From Moniliella sp. 'wahieum' (Eukaryota; Basidiomycota; Moniliellomycetes; Moniliellales; Moniliellaceae): a stretch of 64,000 nt of DNA. Shown here piece by piece: positions 24,129 through 36,645 of the stretch (the stretch's first letter is position 1; the number at the start of each line of letters is the position of its first letter). The notes under the pieces are model-generated. The model had not been told where the DNA came from. It saw nothing but the letters and a program-made list of their open reading frames with translations, and did no database searches. Both the position numbers and the translations under genes were made by a program. The stretch covers positions 1 to 64,000 of the forward strand of contig RSEE01000139.1 in the NCBI GenBank assembly GCA_003971905.1. The letters are read 5' to 3'.

Positions 24129-24927
24129 GATAACGTTCCACCGTTTGGTCCCTATCATACCTTCAAGAGGGGCCATGAGGTATTCTTGACAACTGCTTGT
24201 GTCACTCATTTTCTCCTTCCTCTCCTTCCATGGCACATGCAACAGATAGCCTTCTTGACATGCATGACAGTGATTTTTTACGCACTGTGGTTCACAACGT
24301 TTGATGACTTCTTGGGAAGAGCCTGTTGGAAGAGGTAAGGAAAAACTATTATAAGCTTAAGATAGAAGGGTTCCATGTCTGCTCACACTCTTCTCGCTCG
24401 AAAACGTGTTCGTTGCATGCCACGCGGGTCATGCATCATGTCCTCTCCCACCGTTTCGGAGCCAAAATAACACTTTTCCAGTCAAGAAAAGCACTGCTGC
24501 TTGTCTTTGATCCTGAAAAAAACGTTGCTGCCTTTGTTTGAAAGCGCGGGGTAATGTCCACATGTCATCAACACATCTATATCTATCAAAACACGCATAA
24601 TGTGGTCAAACAACACAGCTTTGGTGGCTCACCTCCACACCCTCTTGCCCTTTTCCTCCTGGCGGTTCCCCGCAGCCTACCTGCGTCCGCCCCACCGCCT
24701 ACGTTTTAGAGTGGATTCTCCCTCGGCACTCACGTTGCGCTCACGCACTCTTTTTCCCTCGTATTGCTCTCTTCTTCTCATCCGTCCCACCACCACCAAT
24801 CCTGCTCCTGTGCTTTCCCTTCATCTCCTCCTGACTACGACCCTCGAGCGTGACCCAGAAAAGGTACTCTCCTCTCGCTCTCATCCGATCCCTGGTCTCA
24901 GGGCACCACCTGAAGACGCATCTAGAC
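24129..24927. other. Spacer between FBP1 and the cyclin gene
   Basis: AT-richer 3' region of FBP1, then a pyrimidine-rich stretch from 24640 to 24850 that is probably promoter and 5' UTR of the cyclin gene. No separate gene recognised. Confidence 0.5.
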
Positions 24928-27140
24928 ATGTCTTTACGCAAGAGGAAGACTCAAGGTCGACTTCATCCAGCTTCATTCATTCTCATCTCACTGCACAACG
25001 GGGACCTGGTCGAGTTCCTCTCCCGCCCTCTGACCAATGAAACAATCGGTATGTATCTATGGTTTTCCATGTTCAACCCGAGGATGCTGCGAACTATAAC
25101 CTACTAACTCCCCCACCTGATCAGAGTATGTAGCGTCCCGGGTATCTTCGCTTCTCTTGCAAGACGGCAATAAGAAGGTCAACAAGTCCGACTTGGATAC
25201 GAAGACGGTGGAACTCGAGAAAGAGCAGGCTGACGCTGTGGACTTCTTCTCTTTCTCTTCTCCCCCGCCGACCCATACGCGCAGGGCGTCTACCCCATCA
25301 CCATCTAACCCAAGTCGATTGGAGCCCCAAATGGTTCTCCCGGACCTAGAGTGCTGGTTGTGGCACTTGACCCAACAGACCGGTGCATCCGCACCCACCA
25401 TGATGGTAGCACTGGTCTACATTGAGCGGGCACGACCTGCCTTATCCCAATGCACTTCGTGCCTGCCCACCAGTGCTTATTGCCACCGCATCCTTCTCGC
25501 CTCCTTGGTTGTGGCAGCCAAAATGACTCACGATCGAACGCTGAAGAATAGTGTGTGGGCACAACATTCCGACCTGTTTGTAACGCAGGACGTGAATCGG
25601 ATGGAGGTTCAGTTACTGCAATTGATCAATTACCGTTTGGTCGTGAACGAGGGCCAGTTGCTTCAGACGTGTGGTCCGGCCATGGACATGGTGCTCAGCC
25701 CACCCCTCGGCGGGTCCCACAGTTCGTTATCCGCTTGTGCGGACTTGCAGGCCAAGCCGGCGGGACGCGCACGATCAGAGGCGAGTTTGAGGGACAAACG
25801 GGGGCGAGATATAGCCACGGATCGGTCTTCCAGCGTCGGACGACGCCACCCACTAATGGAACCCGCATCATCAACCACACCTCGATTGACCTCGACCCAA
25901 CAGCAAGCAGACCAGTCCGAATGCGGACCTGGGTCGGAACCGATCGACCACGCTGCAGAAAGAAGGCCTCGGCTAGGCGCATGGCCTCTCGCTTCCCCCC
26001 GGGTTGTTCTCAGGGCCTGGTATCCTGCCTTTCGTCTCTCTCGCTGTTTCCCCCCCGCAACGAGCTCTGTCTGCGCTGGAAACGTCGCCCAAAACAGGTG
26101 GGCCCAGCTCCATTGATGCTATTCAGTACGTCAAACGCGGCATGGTCTGCTCCCCCAACGATGAGGAGGATTGTTCGCCTCGTCCCGAGAGAAAAGTCAA
26201 GGACAGTCCAAAGGCCGAAGGGTTGCCAACGATCAAGTCTAATATGGACCATGTTGCCCTGATGAACTTTCCGGAAGATAAGGGCAGAACGAAGGTCACT
26301 TCCTGTACGGAAGGAAACGCGAAAAAGAACACCTCGGTTGAGCAACAAGACGAAGACAAGGCGGATCTCTCCCCTCCTCCTCCCGTCACGCCAACGAGCA
26401 TGGTCAACCCTGTTCTGAAGAAAAAGAACGAACCAGGGGGGAAAGGGAGCCTGACCCTCCACTCAGATGTGTTCGACTCGCACCCGCGTCTTTCCTTCTT
26501 TCCTGTCACACCGGACTTACCTACCGCTCTGTCGCGCCCTCCTACTGGTCATCCCACCTCGCCCCGCATACCCCCGTGCAAAATATACGTGGCGCACCAA
26601 ACACCTTCTTCACTCCCCCAACCTTGGACGCCGCCAGACGTAACGATGACGAGGGCGTGGAAGACTCCGACGAGACGTCGTCCTCTCCTGACCACGTTCC
26701 ACAGCATGCCTTACCTCGTTCCTTCGTCGGTCTTTTCCACCACGGATGGTTCGGCACTTGCACCCGCACCCGCACCTGCACATGTTCCTGATCCTGCTCC
26801 TGCCCTCGCTCGCACTGGCCCTCATACGGCCTCCGCTGCTCATATGCAAGAGCAACACCCATGTCCCCTCTCGCACTCGTACTCTAGCTGGGCGGTCCGA
26901 GCACGCTTCAAATCGTGCTTTCCGCTTGGTATAGAGGAAAAACGAGAAGAAGAAGAATGTCAACTGCCTGCCCAACAAGCGGTATTAGAAGAAGAAGCGA
27001 AACCCCATACGCTTCCACACCAGCGCCACCCCCCCTCGGCGCGGGCTGAAAGCCAAGGCATCAGCCTTGGGGTTGCGTACCGCCGCTCGATGGCGGTCAT
27101 TGGTGCAACATTATTGATGTTCCCACAAAACCGGGGGTAA
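24928..27140 (+). CDS. PCL/Pho80-like cyclin (Pho85-type CDK partner) with long disordered tail
   Basis: Cyclins of the PCL1/2 group activate the CDK Pho85 and act in morphogenesis and G1 progression. Exon 1 (24928-25048) carries HPASFILISLHNGDLVEFLS; a 76-nt intron (25049-25124) joins it to EYVASRVSSLLQD. After a Ser/Pro-rich insertion the cyclin box follows: LECWLWHLTQQTGASAPTMM, YCHRILLASLVVAAKMTHD, KNSVWAQHSDLFV and NRMEVQLLQLINYRLVV (about 25335-25660). The rest, to 27140, is predicted disordered, with charged and Ser/Pro/Thr-rich runs (NVSVEQQDEDKAD-like, APAPAPAHVPDPAPALA). The frame slips one or more times between 25700 and 26010, so the tail is assembled from different frames and its limits are less sure than the cyclin box. 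The tail is much longer than in yeast Pcl1. An upstream in-frame ATG exists at 24850; the chosen one lies closer to the conserved part. Confidence 0.8.
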
Positions 27141-28495
27141 ACAAAGCACAAAAAGCGATTGTGAGCCTAGGTCGATGCATCAATCATCACACAGGTCGTA
27201 GATCCATCTACGGAGTGTGCCAATGCTTGCCTCCCCGCCATTTTCTACAGTGCAGCCCTGCATGTTTCCTCATTTCTTGCCCTCTCTCTTCAGCCTTCCT
27301 CGTTTATTTATCGTTTCCTGCTTGTCTGTTCTTTTTTGCTCCTTGTGTTTATACGTTGCGGTTCCTAGGTGTTGACTGCGATCTTGCGGCACCCAGTCGG
27401 CAGACCAGGCTCACTTCGGTTCCATCAGCTTCCACGCTGATGGGTATCGCCCCAACATAGCACTGATACCCCTGCGCCCTCAATTCTCTCTTGTGTGCGC
27501 CTCACTGGCCCGCCAGTGCCTTAGTAGTCTCCTGGCCTCTTTAAGCATATATATATGCCTTTTTGCACCCACAAACCCTATACTCTGGCAACAATCAATC
27601 ACCTTCTCCTCATCCTTCTGCCCATTCGGCTATATAGCGGAGAAATGGTATGTGGCATGCGGCCCTGTTACATGAAGACATTTCTCCCTCCGTCTCTTGC
27701 CCAATATTCTCTTCGTAGTTACCCTGGCCATATTAACGCCCAGGAAGAGCTCAAAGAGCAGCAAATGGGAATGGTGGTCGATGGAGATCAAATTGCTAAG
27801 GCGGTAGCGAATCCAAGTCATCATGGAGTCGGAAACGCCACGTCAGAAAACATCACACGCGCATCACACATGATGTCACTCGGAAGTGACCTTGGCCATA
27901 AATGACCAGAGGTCAACATATAGTGGCATATCACCCGACCATCCTTGGATCCATCCTACTCAGCCAATCTGGGTCCGATTGAGCTGGGAACTGAACCGAG
28001 CGCTTCTCCTGCCCTTGCTGTACTACAATCTGGGACAGATGCCCCTCACCTCGGCCTTCTTTTTGAACATGGATGTTGGGTGGTATGTGCGTGGTGACCG
28101 GTGAGGATCAGCGTCCACTTCAATTCGCCTGGGCGTTTGCGTGCGACCATTGAACCATCTGAACTCAACTCACAAGTTCCGCCACAGTGCGGTCTTTCTA
28201 ACCAAGGTCCTTCGCCTAGATGTTGTAGATGCTTAAGAAGATGGTTGCATGGATGAAATTGTGATCGTTGCAGATCCAGCCAATAGCAGGACATGGGAAT
28301 AGGGATGGAGTAGGTACATGCAGGGAGCAATGCTGGGAGAGGTAGAGGCAATGTCTGTGGGAGGAGAGGATGGGCAATAAGGGGCGAGGGAGAGCAAGCC
28401 GATGCACCAAGCATAACCGACGAGATGGGTCCAGCTGAGCAACGCCCACACGGGAACCGAACAAAAGCCGGTGTGTATAGCATGTAGCAACACTC
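27141..28495. other. Convergent spacer between the cyclin gene and the KNH-like gene
   Basis: Holds the 3' ends of both genes. It is less GC-rich than the flanks, with a TATATATATG run at 27547-27557. No domain or RNA gene recognised in several short open frames. Confidence 0.5.
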
Positions 28496-29075
28496 TTACG
28501 CCCACGAAGGCTTGGGCACAATCTTGAACTTGCCACTAGCGTTGCCCGAGTCACCAAATACGATGACAATGTAGTCGCTACGGGTGGTCAGGCCGTCTGG
28601 GAGTTTGACGATCGTGTGGCCCCGGCCAATGGGGATGTTGGCGTCGGTGGTGAGCAGGTCCCACTCCTCGTGCAGGCTGCCGGTGCCGTCGTCGTAGCCG
28701 AGCTTGATAGCAACGGGACCGTTGAGGTTCGCACCCTCGGGGGCAGAAGACACGTCCCTGTCAAGAGCAAAGCGGGTCTGGTAAGCACCTATCCGAAACG
28801 AACAATCTCTGAGAGAGAAGCGGGGAGAGACGAACCATTTGATCACTGTCGGCACGCCAGAAACAAAAGTCTCGCCCGCAGCAGGTTGGGTGATGGTGGG
28901 GTCCCAGACGATGCGCTCGTGCAGGCCCAGCGCGCGCGTCCAACTGCTCAGACCAGGCGCCGCCGGAAAGCGCGCCCAACTCGCGCGCGGCAAGCTTGTC
29001 CTGGGGCGGCACAGTGAGGGCCAGGGCGGAAGCGGCGGAGGCCAGAGCGAGGGGGAGGAAGGAGGCAAACTTCAT
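28496..29075 (-). CDS. Small secreted KRE9/KNH-like Ig-fold protein
   Basis: Proteins with the KRE9/KNH1-type N-terminal Ig-like domain are secreted or GPI-anchored cell-wall proteins common in basidiomycetes; their biochemical role is poorly defined. A signal peptide is clear (MKFASFLPLALASAASALAL). After a variable stretch the domain begins at RIVWDPTITQPAAGETFVSG and VIKW; a 78-nt intron (28758-28835) then leads to DVSSAPEGANLNGPVAIKLGY, and the domain closes with DYIVIVFGDSGNASGKFKIV. The product ends PKPSWA with no GPI signal or TM segment, so it should be freely secreted. The frame slips once between LAAREL and GLHERIVWDP (about 28930-28980), as in other genes here. A TATA box lies about 100 bp upstream. 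Confidence 0.82.
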
Positions 29076-29174
29076 GCTGGAAGAGGGGAGTGGTAGACGC
29101 GGAAAGAGAGAAGTGCGATGGGAGGCGGATGGATGTGGGGAGTTGGGAGAGAGACGCGTGGGAGGAGGTCTGGG

Positions 29175-29181
29175 TTTTATA
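29175..29181 (-). promoter_or_regulatory. TATA box of the KNH-like gene
   Basis: TATAAAA on the minus strand, about 100 bp upstream of the start codon at 29075. Confidence 0.6.
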
Positions 29182-32100
29182 GGGCTTCTGTAGCCCGCCC
29201 CCCAGCTGGACTATTCGGGTGGATGTCAGCGGCGTGAGATCTGGGCGAGGAGAGTGGGCTGGTGCGGCGGCCGTGGAGGGAGGCAGAGAGCGTGGCAGTG
29301 CGAAGGAGTGGGGCGATTTGGGCGTTACGCATTACGCGTTACGCAGAAAGGCAGGTCTCAGCGTTGGGGCCCGGGGCGAGTCAATGAGAGCACTGCGCCA
29401 GTGTGGGGGCGTCGGAGTTGTGCGCAGGAGGGGTGAGACTCGTGTGATGCAATTGTCGATCCTCGGGCGGCTCTAGTGTGGGCTGGTGCGAGCTGGTGTG
29501 GGCTTGGGCGATGGTGCGAGCTGATGCCGGCAACGGGGACAGTCTCACACGGTGCGCCACGTCCGTCTTGGCTTCCTCCTCGCTAGCCCACTGGCGCCGT
29601 GCCGGGCAGCGCGCCTCAGCGCCTCAGCCTGCCTCCGCGCGTCAGCGCGTCAGCGCGTCAGCAGCGTTAGCACACTGCGCACGGAGCCACTCAGGCTCAG
29701 CGCCAACGCTCAGCAAGCGTTATGCCATGCTGGAGCTGCTGGGGCGTTGAGCGAGTCTCAGCGCCTCAGCCGCTTCCCGCGGGCACCCCCGGAGGTGACG
29801 TCATGCGGTTGTCCTGTCGTCGGACGTCCGCATGCTTTCCAGCAAACCAAACAAACGATCTTACAGCCCAACGCCCACTCCCACAACACTATTACATGCC
29901 CACACCGCTCCACCCCCAGACGGTGCTCATCTATTTCTCGCATTCTGCCTCCTCCCGTCAGCAACCACAACACTCAGCTACACTGGCATTGCCCCTCCGC
30001 CAGTGCGCTGCAGACTGGTAGGCATGCGGTATGTCAGCAGCATATGGTTAGATTGGCATACTCGACCGCGCAGTACCTATCTGGCAAAAAACTCAGTACT
30101 CCTGCATTTCTGCTTGCCGCAGAGGCCATGGAAGATTTCGGTAGGACCGATGAAATGCGTGGGGCTGCGAACCCGAGCGTTGTAGGGGTGCCTTAGGGCC
30201 TCAGCTTGAGACACCTCATGTATTAGCCTATGGGAGTGGGACGATGGATTTCCACAGTTCAGACCACACTGTTGCTTTCTCTCTTTGTTCTTGAATGCGC
30301 GTTGCGAGCTTTGCTCGGCCTCAGCTGCTACTCAGCGCCAGGACAGGGCTTGGCTGGCTTGACTACTAGCTAGACTGGCTTGACTAGCTTGACTGGCTTT
30401 CTTATAGCCTGACTTGCAGTGGCTCTTGGCGCTGCCGTCACAACTTGAGGCCCTGGTTGGCCCTGGTTGGCCCTGGTTGGCCCTGGTTGGCCCTGGTTGG
30501 CCCTGGTTGACCTGGTCGTACCAAGACAGGCAGGACTCGGCCGAGCTGGAATAGACGCTGCCTCCATGCCGCGCCCCTTGCATTCCCTCCTTGGGATCGG
30601 CGGCTCCACAGGGCTCCACCTGTCGACCCCCGCCCGACACTTGTGGTGTTTTGAGATATCATGTCGATCATGCATGATTGCTTCCACCATGCATCATCGG
30701 TCGCCCTTCCATGCGTCATCCTGTATCACCCCTCCCTAATCTACCATTCAATCACAGGAACAACGGTGATGCGAAGGGTGCTGGAAGACCATCCTCCCAA
30801 GAGTGGATCCCAAGCTTGTCCGCTTCATCCGGGACATACCAATTTAATGTGCCGGCTGTTGTGGAAGAAGAGGAAACACGGTGGGGGCACAGAAATGTCA
30901 GGTGTGTTACCGATGAAGTGATGAGAAAGAACCAAGACCAAGACCGTTTTGTGCGAGAGCCCATGACAGAAGGAGCGATGGAGGTGGGTGGATCACACAT
31001 CCAATGAGTGGGCCTTTTTTAGACACAAAAAGGGTAATGTCTTCGTGGTTTGAGTGCCGAGGAAGGCGTACACGGCACTGTGGAACGTTGAGAGAAGGAC
31101 AGGCAACTGAATATTGACTTTTGGAGCAAGCGGAATACCACAAGAAAACGCCAGGTACCAGGGACGACGCGCTTAAGAGTCTCGTTTTTCCCCTTTTGGG
31201 CATGCTGACACACACGGGGTATACTGACGGGATCACCAAAATTGCCAACAGTAAGATATGTTGAACCGCTGGAAAAAGTGTTCCTGAAGAGTCCCATGGA
31301 AGAGACGAGATGTTGGTTCGTCGCTCACATGACACATGATGACTACGACGCTCACTCGTATCCACTCGCATTACATTAGGCAGGGATGCGAATGGTGGGA
31401 GTCCAAGACGGTCATAACCTTGTGGAAGTGGCAGGCGAGCAAGGCAGGGGAAAAGATGGTGTGGATGCAATCTGTCGGGAGGCAGCCCGGAGGCGCACAA
31501 CAGGAAGGGGTGGAACAGAGGCGGAACGGGCCGCTTCGCACAAACCTGCTGGCGAACTCTCGATTGGGTTGACACATGAGCGAACCACACACTGTACGCC
31601 GAATGAGCAAGCCCGGTAGACGTGGTAGCGTTTGTTTGCCCTTGCTTGAAGTTCCACAAAACCTATGAATTTTCAAAAAAGGAAGGTGTGCAGGGGAGTA
31701 GATAGAGCCCTGGCAGGGGCTGAGAGAGGAGAGAAAAGAGGTACCAGAAGGAGGGTCAAAAAGGGAAAAGCGAGTCGAAATCATGAGACACAGAGAGGGG
31801 TAGTAAGAGTGATATGGGTCGTCATATATACCCAAAAGGGAAGAATGGAACCGACTGACTCAAGCTCGCGCCAATTTTCAACTCTGCATCATCCCGTCCA
31901 TCTGGCTCAATTCGCTTTCCCTTTTGCTCGTGCTCCCTATCCGATACCTGTTACTTAGTATTTTCTACCACGAACGAGCTCGTGCCGCCATTCTCCCCAT
32001 CTCTCTGGCTGTGCATTGGTCTCCCTCGGGTAGCCCCTACTGTTATGATAGAGTGTGCTGCTGCTGACGCTTTGTACCGTGACCCCCCCCCCCCCCCACC

Positions 32101-35100
32101 CCTCCGGTACTACAGGCGCGCGAGACAAATCCTGATGTCATCATAGTAGTGGTGGCTATGGACGAGACATGACACCTCTCAGTTCTCCACGATCGGCAAT
32201 AGGCTTTCGGCAGGATCTCTCACTGTTCCGTCGTGCCGTAGCCTGGTGCAAAAGGTCACCGTGGACTCAACTCCACCTGGGGTCGTCTGTGGTGCAACCT
32301 TTTTTCGGGTTCAGCAGTGTCCTCTCGGCGCGACCGACAGAACACCGTCGGAAGCGGATGAATCGATGGGTACACTATGGTCCCACAAGGAAAATGATAC
32401 CCCCCCCATCCTAGTCTCCTATATCTTCTCCGCTTGTTATAAATAGCCAAAAGAATATCGCACTAACCCTCATTGTTTCCCGACAATGCCAATAATTGTC
32501 CCCTCTCATCAACCCACGCACCTTACGCCTCTCAGTTTGCTATACTGTGCCCACAGCAAGAGATCCGACGGATCAAAGGTGTGATTCTTACTCTAGTCTC
32601 TGCCATGAGACTTGGTACAGGACCCTTCGTTGGACTGGGAAAAGCTTTCCGTTCCACACACCCGGTCTTTTTGTGATTTGTAGGAGAAGAGCTCGTCCTT
32701 TTGTTGTTGTGGTTCCGTGGGGGGTACAGTATAGAGGGAAGGGGCTGCGCTCCTCCTCTGAAGAAGGCTCCGGATTGACGACGAAAAGCGCCGTAAGGGT
32801 GGGAGCCATCGCCGATATTAGCTGTTTGAAAATGTTGTCCGTGGCGGGGTGGCGGGTGCATTCTCCTCTGCTAAAGGAGGAACTAACAGGATCACCTAAA
32901 GAAGTTAGGGCGGCCAGGGAAACTGTGCTGGACCGATATCAAGGGGGACCCCTGAAGGTGCATGAGGTCTCCAACACATGGCCCATATGGCCGGCCGTCA
33001 ACGTCATATGAACATGGTGAACGTACTTGATTGAGATTTAATATCACCAACAGAACATACGAACCGTAGTAGCCGCCACGAGACTTCGCCATCAATCATG
33101 TTCTCACGGTAAGAAAAACCATTCATATGGTGTGTTGGTGAGCAGGTCATTATACTGCAGCTCACAATACAATAACGGGTCATCTCGACACCCAATGCGT
33201 TAGAGGTGTGGTAGCACAGAACCGCGTATGTGGCTCATCCGAATGGCCGTCCAAGTATATATGTACCGGTAAACTATATGTAGGGACGGGCCCCACTTCG
33301 TGCGGCGCCACACTGGTGTAATGGTGCCGGTAGCCCAATCCCGGAACCTTCCGGTTCTTCATTCCTCCCAAATATTCCTTCCTGGAGGGCAGAAATGTTC
33401 TCTGGCTTCTGTAGCTCATGTGCAATGCCATACACCATCAACTGTCTGCTCTGTGATCTTTCGCACTTCAGTGCTCTGCTTATGACACGAGAGGATGGGA
33501 GGCGCCGAAGGGAGTACCTGCGCTTCGTATGCACTCAATATCCCTCGCGCTAAAGGGCGGGAAGAGTGGGAAAATGACACAATGGAGCCGATTTCTTTTC
33601 CTATGAGTGTAATGTTGTCTCGAGGTGGAATTTCTTAGAAGAAACCCGCCTTGTTCTACTCATGTACTCTGTTGCATGGGATTAATGTAACCGAACTGGG
33701 AAGGTGCTGAGACTCGAACAAGAGCGGGCAAGACCAGGTCTGATCGGACTGCTGGGAAGCGATGTTTCGTTCTCAAGATGGGAGAAGCCTGGACCAGACT
33801 AGTAGACGTAACGCCCAGTGCGCACCGCGCCTCCGAGTACAGAGACGAGAGAGATGCACGGCATGCGGTAGGGGCTGGGGGGGACATGTGGAGTCGGTGG
33901 GCGATGCTTTTGCACAACCGATGGCTCTGAAAACAAAACTAGGGCCGCGTGAAGGGCGCTATTGTTGAGAGCGATCACGTACAGAGCTTTCGCCCTAATC
34001 GCGGGGAAGCTCTCAGTTCTCACACTTTCTCCGAGGTGAGAGGCCACGACGGTCCGTGAAACTCATGGAAACGGCCCATTTAGGTGGTGGGTGGCCAGTG
34101 TTGAAAAAAGATATATATCTACATCACGATTCCTCTGAACCCGTTTGTGTGTGGAAACGCGGGAAGGTTGTATGTAGGAAGAAAACTGGTTTTGTATGCG
34201 TCCTATTCATGTGGCCACAGAGAACTATAGCCTGAAGCTTGAAGATGAATCTCCGTGATATTTTTTTGTTATAGACATTGATCTTGAAGGTCCTGATGAC
34301 TTGATGACGATGCTAGCCGAGTCCTGCTCATGCGATGAGCTCGAGCTGCAGGCAAACGCCAGGCAAGGTTGACGCGTGACGAGGAAGCCGGGTCTCTCCC
34401 TGTCCCGTCCCCAGGCGTTTTCGCAAAATGGCATGCATCTGATGATATTACCAGACTCCCCCTCCCCCTGCGTTGGGTCCGGTCAAGTCGACTAGTAGTA
34501 AAGAGAGGACACTTGTGCGACTGAGCGCATGTGCCTCCATGTCTTCCAACCCGCAAAACGTTCTTGAAGCTTGAAGCTTGCAGTATTCACAACAGTCTGC
34601 TCTTGAGATTACAAGCTGGACACAACTTGTCGGGTGCGATCTGATATATTGCGATCACTGTTACTTATTTGGCCCCTATTATACTCTTCATCACAGGGAG
34701 CAGTAGCATCAGTTGTTCTCTCGTCCAGCGTTCGGTACGTCGGGTGCGTCCGTTCCACCAGCGCGCCACACAGGTTCCACGTTCAAAGCGTTCAACGTTC
34801 AATGTTCCACGTTCAACGTTCAACCCCCGCCTTTTTTCACACACGACTATACTGCATCCACATTATGTATGGTTTTGTGGCCACCAATCGTACCGCGAGC
34901 AGTTGAGCTGAGCTCTTCTGGTTTGTTTGCGCACATAGGCAAAATGATGGTGAAAACGGCGGAGATGACACGCATCACAGTGTGAGTATCAAACCTACGC
35001 GGTGGGATATTGAATCTATAGCGTTAAGCCACCCAGCTTTTCAAGCTTTTTGACATGAAGCTTCAAGCTTCAAGCTTCACTTGAAGTTTGAGCGCTTTTG

Positions 35101-36645
35101 AGCCTTGAGCGCTTGAGCGCTTGAGCAGCTTTGACCTTCAAGCTTTTCACAACTGTAAAACTTATAAAACCTATAAAAAAAGTTCATGCTTGGGATTCAC
35201 GCAGGCACGAGGGTCACGTGCTATTATTATACTTGCGTAACGCCTAAAGCATAACGCCCTTTTGACTCGTAGCGCGAAGGCTCGAAACGCGTAAAGTATA
35301 AGGCGCACAAGACGAGTTTCGGACGTGGCGAGTGGCCATGGAGTCGTCCGCTTCATCCGCGCCAGCGTCATGGATGGAACGGTCTGGGCGGGGACAAGCA
35401 ACTCCCGGCAACTACCGTTGACGTTATGGTTGTTGCCACACGATTAGGTACGTGGTGTGAGTTGGTGTGAGATCTGAGAGGCATGTGCGGTCGCGGCTAA
35501 CACGTTCACGCGTTCACGCGTTCGCGTTTACAGGGGACATCACATGTGATATGTGAACATGTGAACGTTGTGAACGTTGAACGTTGAGTACGCGGAACGC
35601 GCGGAATGCGTGGCACAACAGGACACAACTCCTATGAGTTACCAGCTCTCGCTCCCCATTCACATATTCACGCCGTAACGCGTAACGCGTTAGGTAAGTA
35701 GTAAAGCTAGACAGAAGGGGGGCAGATCAGATATCAAAATTATGGGTAGGTGGTACACCCCCCTGGCTAGGTGATGCAATGGTACCATTGGGCGTCGATA
35801 TTCGATCGTGGCCGTGAAAGTGATTGCCATCGGTCTCGCGTTCAACGTTCACGCGTCACGCATTGATGTATCACGCATTGACGTAAACGGCGGGGGACAT
35901 TTTCACAGGGAATATCAGTCACCTCGTGATGTTTGGCACGTCCCGCCGGAACCGCCACCTTCGGCGCCACTTTGGGTTCATTTTACACTGAGACAGGGTT
36001 GCGGTATTCCCTAGATTCACTCGAAGCTTGACCGCCGAGCGTGAAAAAAGCGGCCGTGAAAAGAGCTCCGCACAGGGGCAGTGTGCAAGCAGCTCCTCGT
36101 TTGAAAACGCGCAGACGGAAAATGCACGCGTGGATGATCATCACCGATTCCACCGATGAGATCCAGGAGCCCACTGCGACGTCCAAAGCCCGAGGTCCAC
36201 CTCGCCTCAGCGCCTCAGCAGCGCTCAGCCCAGAGGCCTGACCAGATTTTTCATTCTCGATTAGGAGATGTCGTGCCCTCAGGCTCAGGCTCAGTGGCTC
36301 AGGCTGAGCCCTTGCCTCAGGGCTGTCAGGGCCTCGGCGCCTCAGCCGAACGGTCGTCGTCCGTCAGGGCATCAGCCACCAGCAGAACCCGCTAAGCCCA
36401 GGCGGGCATGCTCTGGCCGCCGCACGCAGCTTGCAGTGGGCAGGACAGGCCATGGCGACTCGGAGTCAGATCTCAGACAACAGAGATATCTGCCTGTGGT
36501 CTGCGTAGGCCTGTCGCCTGTTCTTGTCTCTGCGCCCTTGCCACTAAGCTTGCTCGTGGGTTGGAGCAAGTGAACTTGCTGAGCCTCTCTCAACTCTCAA
36601 CTTCCATCCGTCTGCCCTTGCCCCTGGCTTCTACCTCCTCACGCC
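29182..36645. other. 7.4-kb gene-poor spacer
   Basis: No recognisable gene. Open frames such as 30907-31659 (minus) and 32496-33011 (plus) carry no family motif. The middle (30.7-34.2 kb) is closer to 50% GC than the flanks. The ends are full of repeated words: GCGCCTCAGC and GCGTCAGCGC (29610-29665), GCTTGACTGGCTTGACTAG (30348-30400), CTTGAAGCTTGAAGCTTG (34563-34580), GTTCAACGTTCAAC (34786-34824), CTTCAAGCTTCAAGCTTCA (35059-35078), GCGCTTGAGCGCTTGAGC (35106-35125) and GTGAACGTTGTGAACGTTG (35559-35580). A C-run of about 15 bases lies near 32083-32097. Confidence 0.55.
30449..30510. repeat. Minisatellite, 10-bp unit, 6 copies
   Basis: The unit CCCTGGTTGG is perfectly repeated five times from 30451, with a sixth copy ending TTGA. 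Because the unit is 10 bp, all frames are read in turn. Confidence 0.9.

Noticed and set aside
30907-31659. 250-codon open frame on the minus strand
   Set aside because: No family motif and no intron or promoter support; nearby frames equally long.
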